Of a stretch of DNA of 64,000 nt, positions 25,800-34,925 are shown piece by piece. How positions within the stretch are numbered: position 1 is the stretch's first letter; every line of letters begins with the position of its first letter. The position numbers and the translations under genes are program-made. The DNA is from Paraglaciecola sp030730205 (GTDB lineage Bacteria > Pseudomonadota > Gammaproteobacteria > Enterobacterales > Alteromonadaceae): NCBI RefSeq assembly GCF_052119645.1, contig NZ_JBGQOM010000005.1, forward strand, positions 62,001-126,000, given 5' to 3'. The notes under the pieces were generated by a model. That model had not been told where the DNA came from. It saw nothing but the letters and a program-made list of their open reading frames with translations, and ran no database searches.

Positions 25800-25805
25800 A
25801 AATTA

Positions 25806-26243
25806 ATGTGCAAAATGATAAATGATAAAGACGAACAACTGATTTCGATATTACGGAGTAATGCCAGAGCGACGATCTCTGATCTGGCCAGAGTCCTCAA
25901 TTTATCCCGTTCAACGGTGCAAAATCGTTTAACTAAATTAGAGCAAACAGGCGTGATCAAAGGGTATTCAGTGGAGTTTGGTAGTCAGTACTTAAGTGAA
26001 CTCGTTTGTTCACACGTCGCAATTAAAGTCAGGCAAAAGCTCACGGCAAAAACCAATAGCCAATTGCGTTTAATCAGTCAGATAGCCGAGCTATATGCAA
26101 TAAGTGGTGAGTTTGATCTTATTGCAGTGGTTCAAGCTCAATCTTTGGAACAATTAAGTCAATTATTAGACGATATTGGTAACCTCGAAGGGGTAGAGCG
26201 CACCAATTCCTCTGTAATTTTGGAGACGAAGTTTAAACGTTAA
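25806..26243 (+). CDS. Lrp/AsnC family transcriptional regulator
   Basis: A 145-residue regulator with an N-terminal HTH (about residues 8-55, including ARVLNLSRSTVQNRL) and a C-terminal RAM/ligand domain (about residues 65-140). Divergent orientation to astA suggests that it senses an amino acid and controls arginine catabolism. The start may be the ATG at 25806 or the one at 25815; neither has a clear ribosome binding site, and the mRNA may be nearly leaderless. Confidence 0.83.
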   Translation: MCKMINDKDEQLISILRSNARATISDLARVLNLSRSTVQNRLTKLEQTGVIKGYSVEFGSQYLSELVCSHVAIKVRQKLTAKTNSQLRLISQIAELYAISGEFDLIAVVQAQSLEQLSQLLDDIGNLEGVERTNSSVILETKFKR

Positions 26244-26324
26244 TTTCGACATGAAGAGGTGGGTGTTTAAGGCCCATCTTATAGTACAATCCCGGTCCAG
26301 AATTTTGGTGGTGAGAGCTCATTA

Positions 26325-27251
26325 ATGCGCAGTACCTTGTTATATGTTTTGACAGTTTTAATTTGGGGCTCAACGTGGCTCGCTATCGAATTTCAACTAG
26401 GCGTGGTAGCGCCTGAAGCGTCCTTGGTTTACCGTTTTGCCATTGCAGCCGGTTTAATGTGGGCCTACTGCCTTATTAAAAAACTTCCTTTAAAGTACGA
26501 AGCCAAAGATCATTTGTTTTTTATATGCCTAGCAGTATGTAACTTTGGTGGTAATTACTTGATGTTGTATTGGGCGCAGGCTCATCTAACTTCCGCCATG
26601 ACGTCTATCGCTTTTTCAACTTTGTTACTGATGAATATTGTCAATAATCGCTTATTTTTTGGTAAAGCCATTGCTCCGCGAATGTTTGTGGGCGCAGGCC
26701 TTGGCTTAGCCGGTATTGTTGCCTTGTTTTGGCAGGACATTAAAGTCTTTGATATGTCTAGCGAAGCCATGATCGGTTTGGGCTTGTCAATTGGAGGCAC
26801 CATGATCGCGTCACTGGGTAACATGACGAGCGTGCGAAATTCACAACGTAACATCGGCGTATTGCAGGGTAATGCGTGGGGCATGTTATATGCGGCCGGC
26901 TTTTTGTCAGTGTATGTGATGTTAAGTGGCGGGCAATTCAGTTTCGATACACGGGCCGCTTATGTGGGCTCCTTATTGTATTTAAGTGTTTTTGGTACTG
27001 TATTGGCTTTTGCATTTTATTTTATTTTGATAAAAGACATCGGCCCAGAAAAAGCCAGTTATACCGTGGTGTTATTTCCAGTTGTGGCCGTGGTATTAAG
27101 CATCTTATTTGAAGGATTTGTACTACAAGCCAACTCATTTTTAGGTTTTATTTTAGTCTTGAGTGGCAACATCATCGTATTGACTCCCTTTAGAAAACTC
27201 AGAGCTTTACTCTTGCCTGTGAAACCGACGACCGATAATCAGCTACGCTAA
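26325..27251 (+). CDS. EamA/DMT family transporter
   Basis: A 308-residue protein with ten predicted hydrophobic segments and two EamA repeats (about residues 5-135 and 150-290). The opening LIWGSTWLAIEFQLG is typical of the family. Substrates of this family are metabolites or amino acids and cannot be read from sequence. GGTGAGAG precedes the ATG by about 6 nt. It is in the same orientation as the Lrp-type gene, 81 bp downstream of it, so co-regulation is possible. Confidence 0.83.
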   Translation: MRSTLLYVLTVLIWGSTWLAIEFQLGVVAPEASLVYRFAIAAGLMWAYCLIKKLPLKYEAKDHLFFICLAVCNFGGNYLMLYWAQAHLTSAMTSIAFSTLLLMNIVNNRLFFGKAIAPRMFVGAGLGLAGIVALFWQDIKVFDMSSEAMIGLGLSIGGTMIASLGNMTSVRNSQRNIGVLQGNAWGMLYAAGFLSVYVMLSGGQFSFDTRAAYVGSLLYLSVFGTVLAFAFYFILIKDIGPEKASYTVVLFPVVAVVLSILFEGFVLQANSFLGFILVLSGNIIVLTPFRKLRALLLPVKPTTDNQLR

Positions 27252-27612
27252 ACTGTTTGCGCATTTCTTGGTAAATTTTGCGCACTGGCTTGGTGCGTAT
27301 TACAGTCGCTAAGGCATCGTTGCCCAACAATGGCGCCAATACATCCGCTCATTTCCTTTACTTAAGGCTTAAGAACGAGCTTTGTAAGGCAAAGAATAAT
27401 TTAGTTCCTCATGGCATAAAACCTGCTGCACTAATCAGTCGTAAAGGGGATGATGAATCGAGTTTCGATTTGGCTTTTGTTCTGCCCCTAGCTTTTGCTT
27501 AAACCTTTATCTGTACAGGAGATAAGCACCTTGTTGTATCTAGTAAAAGCAGGGTGGTACCCCGGCTAGTTATCGACTGACAAACCTAAACAAACGAGGA
27601 GAAAGTGCTGTT
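27252..27612. other. intergenic spacer after EamA gene
   Basis: This 361-bp spacer has a plus-strand open frame of 74 codons at 27278-27502 with no recognisable product. A GCAGGGTGGTACCCC stretch at 27550-27564 resembles the T-box antiterminator but lacks the rest of a T-box. GAGGAGAAAG at 27596-27605 serves the next gene. Confidence 0.45.
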
Positions 27613-28437
27613 ATGTTTCACCTATGGATGATGTTAATTGGCCTATTATTCGCGGCTCTGCTGATACTGTTTTATAAACATTACAGAGCCAAAGATAAAG
27701 TCACGCTGCAAAGAGAAGGATTGCGTTATCTTCAACAACTGCGTTTGTTGCTAAATTTATTGCAAAAACATCGAAGTATGGTTGCTCATTATGTGCAAAA
27801 CGAGCCGGAGTTAGACAGTGAAATTAAGCATATTCAACAAGACATTAAGCTTAATATTGATGACATATTGCAAAAAAACAATAAGATCCTCGCTAATGAA
27901 TTGTGGTTAAGTATCAGCGAACATTGGGCCAAATTAAGCCAAAACTTTCCATCACACTCGGCGGATAACAATGTCTTGCAACACAACTCATTGATCCAGA
28001 ATGTACTGTATTTAATTGACGATATTGCCCTTGGTCATGGTTTGACTCGTTTAAAATTGAGCGGCATCAAAAATAATCGGGTGCTGTGGTGCGAATGGTT
28101 AGTCGCCCTTGAGTGTATCGATCAAGTCAAAACGATGGGCACCACTGTTTTACTGGATGGTGCTTGCAACAATACCGCGCGCATTCGTCTTACGCATTTA
28201 CAACAAAAAATTACCGAAACCACAGATAGGGCATGGCGCGGTGGTTTGCCCGCTAACGAAGAGCAAAAGGCAAAGGTCAATCAGTTGTTGGCCTGTATTA
28301 AAATTGAAATAATTAACGCGTCACAGAATCAATCTATCAACTTACGGAGCAAAGATTATTGCCAACTGTGTGACTCTGTAAGAGACAAGCAATATGAGGT
28401 ATTTGACCAATTATTGTCGCAAACATCAGTCGGCTAG
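27613..28437 (+). CDS. hypothetical single-pass membrane protein
   Basis: I do not recognise this 274-residue protein. One N-terminal hydrophobic segment (about residues 4-22) is followed by a cytoplasmic or periplasmic helical region with LLLNLLQKHRSMVAHYV, which resembles the helix of nitrate/nitrite-sensing (NIT) domains but lacks their usual Arg pattern. There is no kinase, GGDEF or methyl-accepting domain. GGAGAAAG is a good ribosome binding site 8 nt before the ATG. It is monocistronic. Confidence 0.6.
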   Translation: MFHLWMMLIGLLFAALLILFYKHYRAKDKVTLQREGLRYLQQLRLLLNLLQKHRSMVAHYVQNEPELDSEIKHIQQDIKLNIDDILQKNNKILANELWLSISEHWAKLSQNFPSHSADNNVLQHNSLIQNVLYLIDDIALGHGLTRLKLSGIKNNRVLWCEWLVALECIDQVKTMGTTVLLDGACNNTARIRLTHLQQKITETTDRAWRGGLPANEEQKAKVNQLLACIKIEIINASQNQSINLRSKDYCQLCDSVRDKQYEVFDQLLSQTSVG

Positions 28438-28975
28438 TGAATCGCTTTGTCACTTCTCACATGCCGGCCTAAACAGATCCATCCCAAGGCGTAAGGGTAA
28501 AGCCCGCACGGCGCAGCGCTAGCCAACACTCAGGCTAGCTAACCTGCTGCCAATGGCTTGAATTTACTGTAAAGCATAAGGATGGTCGACCGCACTTAAG
28601 GGAATAGCCTTCAAGCACGGTAGCCTTACCCACTGGGTTACACATATTGACAGGGCCATCACACTATTTTGGACTGAAATAGGCGAGTTAAGTCCTGATT
28701 ATGTGAGAAAAATTAGCATGTCAACACTGCGCATTGTTATCCCCTGTTAGTGTAAAGTGCAATCCTGATACTCAGGTTTTGCTGCTCCATACCGCGCTAT
28801 TTACTTTTTTATATGCTGAATTCATAAGACTAATACGCTGGGGGGACTGACGGCCCGATAAGATATCAATGGCCAGATGGCTGTCTCTTATTAGGTGCGA
28901 CAATTTGCCGCATTTCAAGCACTTAAGTGCCTTTGTATACTGCCACCTAATACATTGCAGTTATCAAGGTAATTA
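28438..28975. other. long spacer upstream of copper receptor gene
   Basis: This 538-bp spacer has no gene I can support. Its last 100 bp carry the inverted repeats described at 28889-28952. Several short GC-rich symmetric patches around 28500-28560 suggest decayed sequence or structured RNA, but I cannot name it. Confidence 0.4.
28889..28952. promoter_or_regulatory. nested inverted repeats in leader of copper receptor gene
   Basis: Perfect 9-bp arms TATTAGGTG (28889-28897) and CACCTAATA (28944-28952) enclose the 12-bp palindrome GCACTTAAGTGC (28919-28930). The structure ends 23 bp before the start codon. It could be an operator or a leader hairpin controlling the receptor. Confidence 0.5.
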
Positions 28976-31108
28976 ATGAAATTTACTGGTTTTGCGCATT
29001 TTAATCCCTCTAATTCGCCCGTTTTGTCACCCATTGCCCTTGCTCTTATGGTTTTTTACTGCTCATCCGTGTTCGCTGACGATGAAACGGATATCATTGA
29101 AGTCCACGGCAATCATCTCAACACTAACCATTACTTAGGTAGTGTTGACGCGCTATTAAAAGAGCAGGGTGTGGATTTTTCTGCCGCTGGTGGTATGTCG
29201 AGTTTACCGATTTTAAATGGGATGATGGGAGATAGGGTTAAGGTTGTAGTCGATGGTGCGGATATTACCGCTGCGTGCGCAAATCATATGAACCCCCCAC
29301 TGTCGTATATTTCAGCGAACCAGGTGCACGCTCTGGAAGTGGTAGCAGGAATTTCTCCGGTCAGCGCGGGGGGCGATAATATTGCAGGTGTGATCCACGT
29401 TAATTCAATCAATCCGCAGTATAATGATGAAGAAAAACTTGCTTGGCGTTCAGCTTATGTGTCAGCTCAGTACCGCAGCAACAATCAAGGAAAATCGATA
29501 GGTGTGGGCACAAGCTTCGCTAATACTTGGCTAAGCCTTGAATATCAGGGGGCTTTTGATGATGCCAACAGTTATCAAGATGGTCAGGGGCAGCAGGTAC
29601 TAGATACGCTTTATCGTGCGCAAAATCACAGCTTAAGCGCAGCAGTGCGCGACGATACGCAGCAGCTTGCCATAAAATTAATGCACCAGTCTATTCCGTT
29701 TCAAGGGTTTCCTAACCAATATATGGACATGACCGATAATAATAGTGTTGGCTTAACTGCGCAGTATCAGCGCCAATTAGCACAAGGTGAATTTGAGGCG
29801 CAGCTTAATTGGCACCACGTTAAACATGAAATGGGATTTTTCAGTGCAGAAAAAACCGGCATGATGCCTATGAACACGGATGCAAAAGACCTGAGCTATC
29901 AACTCCAATGGGGTGTTGATCTTAATGCCAAGCAACGATTGATATTAGGCCATGCCTTCTATGACTATCAGATTGATGATTGGTGGCCCGCAGTTGAAGG
30001 TTCAATGATGATGGGGCCTAACGATTATATCAATATTAACGCTGGTCAACGTCGACGTATTACCGCTTTTGCTGAGTTTGAACAACAGTTGCAGGCAAAC
30101 TGGCGGCTATCTTCAGGCATTCGCCTTGAACACGTTAGCACCAATACGGGGGACGTAGCAGCTTATAGCGACGGCATGAGCATGGGAGGAATGGGCAGCA
30201 TGATGGATGTTAATGCACGCGCTGCAATGGCCTTTAACGCCCTTGACCGAAAACAAAGTGATACCCTAGTGGATATCAGTATATTATCCCGCTATTCAAT
30301 ATCCCCACATGAATCTTTTGAGTTTGGTCTCGCTCGTAAGAACCGTGCGCCAAATTTATACGAACGCTACAGTTGGGGGCGCAGCACCATGGCCACCACT
30401 ATGATTGGCTGGTTTGGCGATGGAAATGGGTATGTTGGCAGAATCGATTTACAGCCTGAAACTGCGCACACGGCAAGTGTTCGTTTTGCTAAAAGCGCTC
30501 AAAACGATGAGTGGAAATTCAGTGCTAAGCTCTGGTATACCAACGTTTCAGACTATGTAGATGTTGAGCTTATTGGCAGTTTTAACAATGGCGCCAGCGA
30601 GCTGACGAAACGAAATATTCTGCAATTTAGTAATGTAGACGCTACCTTGTACGGTGCCCGATTTGAGGGAGCTTATCAGCTAGTCAATAACGCAAGCATG
30701 GGGCGAATTGGCCTAAATGCCACGCTTACCACCACTGATGGTGAAAGGGATGGGAGCAACGAGCCCTTATATCAAATCAAGCCCTTACAAACAGAACTCA
30801 GCTTGCAACAAGAACGGGGTGATTGGCAGCATGCTCTCGTGTGGCAATGGGTCGCAGAAAAGGATTCCGTAGATGAGAGCCGGCTTGAAAATCCCACGGA
30901 CAGTTACCATTTGATCAATTTTACAAGTCAAATCGAAGTCGCTAGCGTGAGACTGACTTTTGCCATCACTAACGTGTTTGACGAGTATTACCATATGCCA
31001 TTAGGCGGTGTTTCAGTCGCAGAATATAAACAAGACACCTCTCAAGGATTTCAACAACTGGTAGGTGAGGGGCGTTCATTTAATTTTGGCCTAAACTACC
31101 AATTTTAA
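28976..31108 (+). CDS. OprC/NosA-like copper TonB-dependent receptor
   Basis: A 710-residue outer-membrane receptor with a signal peptide and a plug (about residues 50-145) followed by a 22-strand barrel ending FNFGLNYQF. The plug has TAACANHMNPPLSYI, with Cys101 and Met105 in the CxxxM pattern of Pseudomonas OprC, and the barrel has KHEMGFF with His284 and Met286 in the matching HxM. The protein is also Met-rich (MSMGGMGSMMD near residue 400). Copper(I) import is therefore the best inference. AAGG lies 6 nt before the ATG. A RegB/RegA-like pair follows 37 bp downstream. Confidence 0.83.
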   Translation: MKFTGFAHFNPSNSPVLSPIALALMVFYCSSVFADDETDIIEVHGNHLNTNHYLGSVDALLKEQGVDFSAAGGMSSLPILNGMMGDRVKVVVDGADITAACANHMNPPLSYISANQVHALEVVAGISPVSAGGDNIAGVIHVNSINPQYNDEEKLAWRSAYVSAQYRSNNQGKSIGVGTSFANTWLSLEYQGAFDDANSYQDGQGQQVLDTLYRAQNHSLSAAVRDDTQQLAIKLMHQSIPFQGFPNQYMDMTDNNSVGLTAQYQRQLAQGEFEAQLNWHHVKHEMGFFSAEKTGMMPMNTDAKDLSYQLQWGVDLNAKQRLILGHAFYDYQIDDWWPAVEGSMMMGPNDYININAGQRRRITAFAEFEQQLQANWRLSSGIRLEHVSTNTGDVAAYSDGMSMGGMGSMMDVNARAAMAFNALDRKQSDTLVDISILSRYSISPHESFEFGLARKNRAPNLYERYSWGRSTMATTMIGWFGDGNGYVGRIDLQPETAHTASVRFAKSAQNDEWKFSAKLWYTNVSDYVDVELIGSFNNGASELTKRNILQFSNVDATLYGARFEGAYQLVNNASMGRIGLNATLTTTDGERDGSNEPLYQIKPLQTELSLQQERGDWQHALVWQWVAEKDSVDESRLENPTDSYHLINFTSQIEVASVRLTFAITNVFDEYYHMPLGGVSVAEYKQDTSQGFQQLVGEGRSFNFGLNYQF

Positions 31109-31145
31109 GTATTCTGCACCCCACCTATGTTAGGGATAGATCCTT

Positions 31146-32222
31146 ATGTTGTTATTGATTGTGTTGGCACTGCGCCGCCAGATACGTTTTGCACCTTGGC
31201 TGATGTTGGCACTATTATTATTCGAAATTTTGGCCATCAATGGGCTTATTGCGGTCAATGGGGCAGCGTCCAATCCCTTCAACGCCATTTTATTAGTGCC
31301 TTTGGTGCTGGGCTTTATGTTGTTGCCTTACACCCATGCTACTGTGGTGTTGTTGCTAAGTATCCTTGCCCAATTGACCCAATTAGCCTTGTTGTCTGAA
31401 CATAGTCATCATGGGCAAATGCTTGGCCATTATTATGCGATGGTTGGTAGCTTTGTTCTCACCGCGGCATTGATGGCGGTGTTAGTCGCGTATTTTAGAG
31501 TGTTACTTTTTCGAAGCGAAAAAACAGTCAACACCCTACGCGAAAAACAATTGCGGGATGAGCAATTATTAGCCATTGGTACTGCCGCCGCTCAATTAAG
31601 TCATGATGTCGCCACGCCCGTGCAATCAATCCGCTTATTACTCGAGGAAGTACTAGAGCAACAACCTCAGTCTGACCTTATTCTTTGTCTCGAACAGCAA
31701 TTTCAGCGCATCGAGCAGCATCTGCTGAATTGGCGTGAGGTTGCAGATGATGTACGAGAAAAACGTTTACATGCTTACTCAATACAGGAGTTGTGGTCAT
31801 CTTTACAACAGTTGATGCACGTCGCTCGGCCGGAATCAGTTATTGATTGGCAGTTAGTAGATGACAACAGAACAGCACTTATCCATGCCGACCGCACTAT
31901 CTTGCCAGCACTAACCAGCATCATCATCAATGCCTGTGAGGCAGCAAGTTTGGCGCAACACTCAGCGGTGCGCATCAGTGCCTCACAATCAAACAAAAGT
32001 TGGTCGATAAAAATTATCAATGAGGGTGAGGCCTTGTCAAAAGAAACACTTGCCGCTTTAGGCAGCCGGGTTACGCCCAGTACCAAGGGGCATGGTATTG
32101 GCGCGGTACTGAGTAATGCGACTCTTGAAAAATTTGCCGGTGAAGTGAACTGGCAGCAACAAGGAAAACACATCATTACGACAATTAATTTGCCCGTACA
32201 AGAGCCATCACCCGATGCTTAA
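31146..32222 (+). CDS. regB: RegB/PrrB-like sensor histidine kinase
   Basis: A 358-residue kinase with four to five hydrophobic N-terminal segments (residues about 1-120) and a cytoplasmic kinase core. NGAASNPFN (residues 38-46) resembles the RegB quinone-sensing heptapeptide GGxxNPF, with the second Gly replaced by Ala. The H-box is LSHDVATPVQSIRL (His153), and the C-terminal ATPase shows IIINACEAA and GHGIGAVLSNAT. The redox Cys of RegB would be in the dimerisation linker; here the only Cys nearby is Cys181. AGGGAT precedes the ATG. It overlaps regA by 8 nt. Confidence 0.75.
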   Translation: MLLLIVLALRRQIRFAPWLMLALLLFEILAINGLIAVNGAASNPFNAILLVPLVLGFMLLPYTHATVVLLLSILAQLTQLALLSEHSHHGQMLGHYYAMVGSFVLTAALMAVLVAYFRVLLFRSEKTVNTLREKQLRDEQLLAIGTAAAQLSHDVATPVQSIRLLLEEVLEQQPQSDLILCLEQQFQRIEQHLLNWREVADDVREKRLHAYSIQELWSSLQQLMHVARPESVIDWQLVDDNRTALIHADRTILPALTSIIINACEAASLAQHSAVRISASQSNKSWSIKIINEGEALSKETLAALGSRVTPSTKGHGIGAVLSNATLEKFAGEVNWQQQGKHIITTINLPVQEPSPDA

Positions 32223-32736
32223 TCTCTTGGTAATTGATGACGATGTGACGTTTATTGAAGTGTTGCAGCGCCGCTTACAACGCACTGAGCAGTTTCAAGT
32301 AAGTGTGTATACATCATTAGAGCAAGCCCTAGCTGCACCAGCACAAGTTGTGCATGGCATACTTTTAGACATGATGTTACTTGAAGGTTCAGGCCTTGAC
32401 GGCATTGCACCGCTTAAAGCTAAATTTGCGCCCAAACATCTGATTATGCTTACTGGCTATGCCAGTATTGCCACTACAGTAGAAGCCATGCGCAGAGGCG
32501 CCACCGACTATATTGCCAAACCCGTCGGATTGCAGGAATTGATTGAGCGTTTGCAAGAGACACCTTTAGCGCAGACGGGGGCTGAGCCAAAGCCCATGAC
32601 CAAAGCGCAAGCTGAGTGGGAGCACATTCAACGGGTATTATTGGCAAACCAAGGAAATGTCACCCTTACTGCCGATGCCTTAGGTATGCATAGGCGCAGT
32701 TTACAGCGCAAGTTACAAAAGCACTCGCCTAAATAA
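32215..32736 (+). CDS. regA: RegA/PrrA/ActR-like response regulator
   Basis: A 173-residue regulator with a receiver (Asp52 in LLDMMLLEGSG) and a C-terminal Fis-type HTH whose ending ADALGMHRRSLQRKLQ is diagnostic of the RegA/PrrA/ActR group. Such pairs adjust energy metabolism to redox state, mostly in alpha- and gammaproteobacteria. The start codon lies inside the regB stop region (8-nt overlap). Position beside the copper receptor suggests that the pair may control it. It is convergent with vanB with only 2 nt between stops. Confidence 0.82.
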   Translation: MLNLLVIDDDVTFIEVLQRRLQRTEQFQVSVYTSLEQALAAPAQVVHGILLDMMLLEGSGLDGIAPLKAKFAPKHLIMLTGYASIATTVEAMRRGATDYIAKPVGLQELIERLQETPLAQTGAEPKPMTKAQAEWEHIQRVLLANQGNVTLTADALGMHRRSLQRKLQKHSPK

Positions 32737-32738
32737 TA

Positions 32739-33689
32739 TTACAAATCGAGCACTAAACGCTTTGATTTGGCCCGTGAGCAACAGGGCGTGATTTTATTCA
32801 TTTTGCTATGCTCATCATGGGTCATAAATACATCTTTGTGCTCTGCTTCACCACTGAGTAAACCGGTAATACATGTTCCACATACACCTTGTTCACAGGC
32901 AACAGGAATGAAAAATCCCCTATCTTCCAATACTTCAAGCATCGACTCATTGGCGGGGACATTGAACACATCACCTGTACTGTTAATTTCGATTTCAAAG
33001 CTGCCGTCGGAACTATGGTCGATTGGCGCTGCACTGAAATACTCACGATGAATATTCGACCCTTGCCAGTTTTTACTGATAGCACATTCAATTACGGCAT
33101 CATTAAATGCATTCGGCCCACAAACATACACATGCAGATCGTCTTGTGGCGCAGTAATCACTTGGGCGAGATTTACTCTACCGTTTTGGCTGAAGTGAAA
33201 ATGACTAAATTTAGCTAAACCTGAATGTGTGATCCGTTGCAAATAAGCCGTTTGTTCGGGAGTTTTAGTACAGTAGTGCAAGGTAAAATCTGCGCCAGTT
33301 TGAAGCAAATGTTCCGCCATACTCAAAATGGGGGTAATACCCACGCCAGCAGCAATCAGTATGGTACGTCTTGCACTGGAGTCTAAAGGAAATAAATTTT
33401 TCGGTTCACTGATTTGCAGACTATCGCCAATAGTTAGATTTTCATGTATGTAAGCAGAGCCACCTCGGCCTTGTGGTTCGTTTAAAACGGCTATTTCGTA
33501 GCCATTACGTTTTGCCTCATTACACAATGAATATTGACGCACTAAACCATTAGGCAAATGTACGTCGATATGAGCGCCGGGTGTGGCTTTAGGCAATTCT
33601 TGGCCATTAGCTGCACAAAGCAATAAACGACAAATGCGGTCGCTGAGGACGGATTTTTCACTTACAGTAACGTGAATCATAAGGGACAT
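32739..33689 (-). CDS. vanB: vanillate O-demethylase reductase subunit VanB
   Basis: A 316-residue class IA ferredoxin reductase. The N-terminal flavin domain shows RQYSLCNE (FMN loop), the NAD domain GVGITPILSMAEHLL, and the C-terminus a plant-type 2Fe-2S cluster with CEQGVCGTCITG and a distal Cys (CCSRA). It passes electrons from NADH to VanA. It starts 10 nt after vanA in one operon. An ATG three codons later is an alternative start; AGG before the first ATG is weak. Confidence 0.92.
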   Translation of the reverse strand: MSLMIHVTVSEKSVLSDRICRLLLCAANGQELPKATPGAHIDVHLPNGLVRQYSLCNEAKRNGYEIAVLNEPQGRGGSAYIHENLTIGDSLQISEPKNLFPLDSSARRTILIAAGVGITPILSMAEHLLQTGADFTLHYCTKTPEQTAYLQRITHSGLAKFSHFHFSQNGRVNLAQVITAPQDDLHVYVCGPNAFNDAVIECAISKNWQGSNIHREYFSAAPIDHSSDGSFEIEINSTGDVFNVPANESMLEVLEDRGFFIPVACEQGVCGTCITGLLSGEAEHKDVFMTHDEHSKMNKITPCCSRAKSKRLVLDL

Positions 33690-33699
33690 TAACCTAAGG

Positions 33700-34758
33700 T
33701 TACTTTGCTAAAGCAGCAGAGTTTTGTTCTTGTTTAATCGCACGCTCAATCAAACGGCGAGCCATGACACCACCGGCGTCAATATCGAGTTTAAGCACTT
33801 GGCGGTCTGGGTAGAAAAGCAAATTCTGCTGTTGCTTTTCTAACACCTCTTGATCTTCCGCAAAAATTTTACCCTGACCATCACGAATTGAGTCGGTCAG
33901 GCTTTGGTCTTGAGGTTTAAAATTACGCGCCATGCCCCAAAAATACCAAATGGAAGTGTCAGACTCGGGAGTAATAAAATCAACCACTACACTACTGGCT
34001 TTGACTTCAGCCGGAGCGTTGTAGCCACCGTGACCAGCATGCGCTACGCCCACTTCAATCATGATATGGCTAGGTAAATCAAATCGACAAACTTGCCAGC
34101 GGTCAACTAAAACATCATCTGCTAAGTCGTTGGCCTTGAGTGCATTTTTCCAAAATGGCGGCGCAAAAACCCCATCCATAAAACGACTTGTCACCACTTG
34201 CTTGCCTTCCATTTTGGTCGCAACCGGGGATTCATCAATTTCTTTTTGCCCGATGCTACTGGCATGGACATAGGTTTCGTGAGTCAGATCCATGAGGTTG
34301 TCAACCATTAAGCGGTAATCACAGTTAATATGATAGAGCCCGCCGCCATAGGCCCAGTTCTCACTAATAGCCCATTCTAATTCTGGGATAAGCTTATCGT
34401 CTGCTAAGGCTTGGTCACCGGGCCATAACCACACAAATCCGTAACGCTCGACAGTGGCATACGCTTTAATGCAAGGGAAATTTTCTACTCGTTGATTCGG
34501 CATTGAGGCAACTTTGCCGCTATCTTCCATGCGTAAACCATGATAACCACATACTAACTGGCCATTCTCGACAAAACCTAAAGATAAAGCTGCCCCTCTG
34601 TGGGGGCAAAAATCTTCTAGCGCTTTGATTTCATTGTCTTGATTACGAAAAAATACCAGAGGAATATTACAAATTTTACGGGCAAAAGGCTGTGTTTCTA
34701 TTTCGTCTGGAGTACACGCGACATACCACGTGTTGAGAGGGAAAGTTTGTTGAGTCAT
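33700..34758 (-). CDS. vanA: vanillate O-demethylase oxygenase subunit VanA
   Basis: A 352-residue Rieske oxygenase that converts vanillate to protocatechuate and formaldehyde. The Rieske cluster ligands are CPHRG (Cys51, His53) and CGYHG (Cys70, His73). The mononuclear iron motif is DLTHETYVHAS. It is first in vanAB, divergent from vanR, with one VanR-type operator 21 bp before its start. It supplies the step following vanillin oxidation by the ferulate operon at 54-59 kb. Confidence 0.94.
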   Translation of the reverse strand: MTQQTFPLNTWYVACTPDEIETQPFARKICNIPLVFFRNQDNEIKALEDFCPHRGAALSLGFVENGQLVCGYHGLRMEDSGKVASMPNQRVENFPCIKAYATVERYGFVWLWPGDQALADDKLIPELEWAISENWAYGGGLYHINCDYRLMVDNLMDLTHETYVHASSIGQKEIDESPVATKMEGKQVVTSRFMDGVFAPPFWKNALKANDLADDVLVDRWQVCRFDLPSHIMIEVGVAHAGHGGYNAPAEVKASSVVVDFITPESDTSIWYFWGMARNFKPQDQSLTDSIRDGQGKIFAEDQEVLEKQQQNLLFYPDRQVLKLDIDAGGVMARRLIERAIKQEQNSAALAK

Positions 34759-34778
34759 GGTTTTTACAAATAATTAAC

Positions 34779-34790
34779 TTTGGATCCAAT
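34779..34790. promoter_or_regulatory. VanR-type operator 1
   Basis: TTTGGATCCAAT matches ATTGGATCCAAT in 11 of 12 positions. It lies 21 bp upstream of the vanA ATG, well placed to block vanAB transcription. Confidence 0.75.
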
Positions 34791-34830
34791 AATACGATTA
34801 AATAAGTAAAGATCAAGTTAAAATGCATAA

Positions 34831-34842
34831 ATTGGATCCAGT
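34831..34842. promoter_or_regulatory. VanR-type operator 2
   Basis: ATTGGATCCAGT matches ATTGGATCCAAT in 11 of 12 positions. It is centred 52 bp from operator 1, about five helical turns. Confidence 0.75.
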
Positions 34843-34925
34843 AAATTGCAGGTGACGAATGCCAATCCTTGATTTACTGAGTTGTGAGCGCTAATTTAAC
34901 CAGAGCGCTACTGCTGCTTTTTACA

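Noticed and set aside
27278..27502. 74-codon open frame after the EamA gene
   Set aside because: No recognisable domain and no clear ribosome binding site; kept as spacer.
27550..27564. GCAGGGTGGTACCCC, similar to the T-box antiterminator motif
   Set aside because: T-boxes are not expected in gammaproteobacteria. There is no specifier stem, terminator or aminoacyl-tRNA-related gene.
31127..31399. 90-codon plus-strand open frame overlapping regB
   Set aside because: It is a shadow of the regB frame, which has clear transmembrane and kinase motifs.
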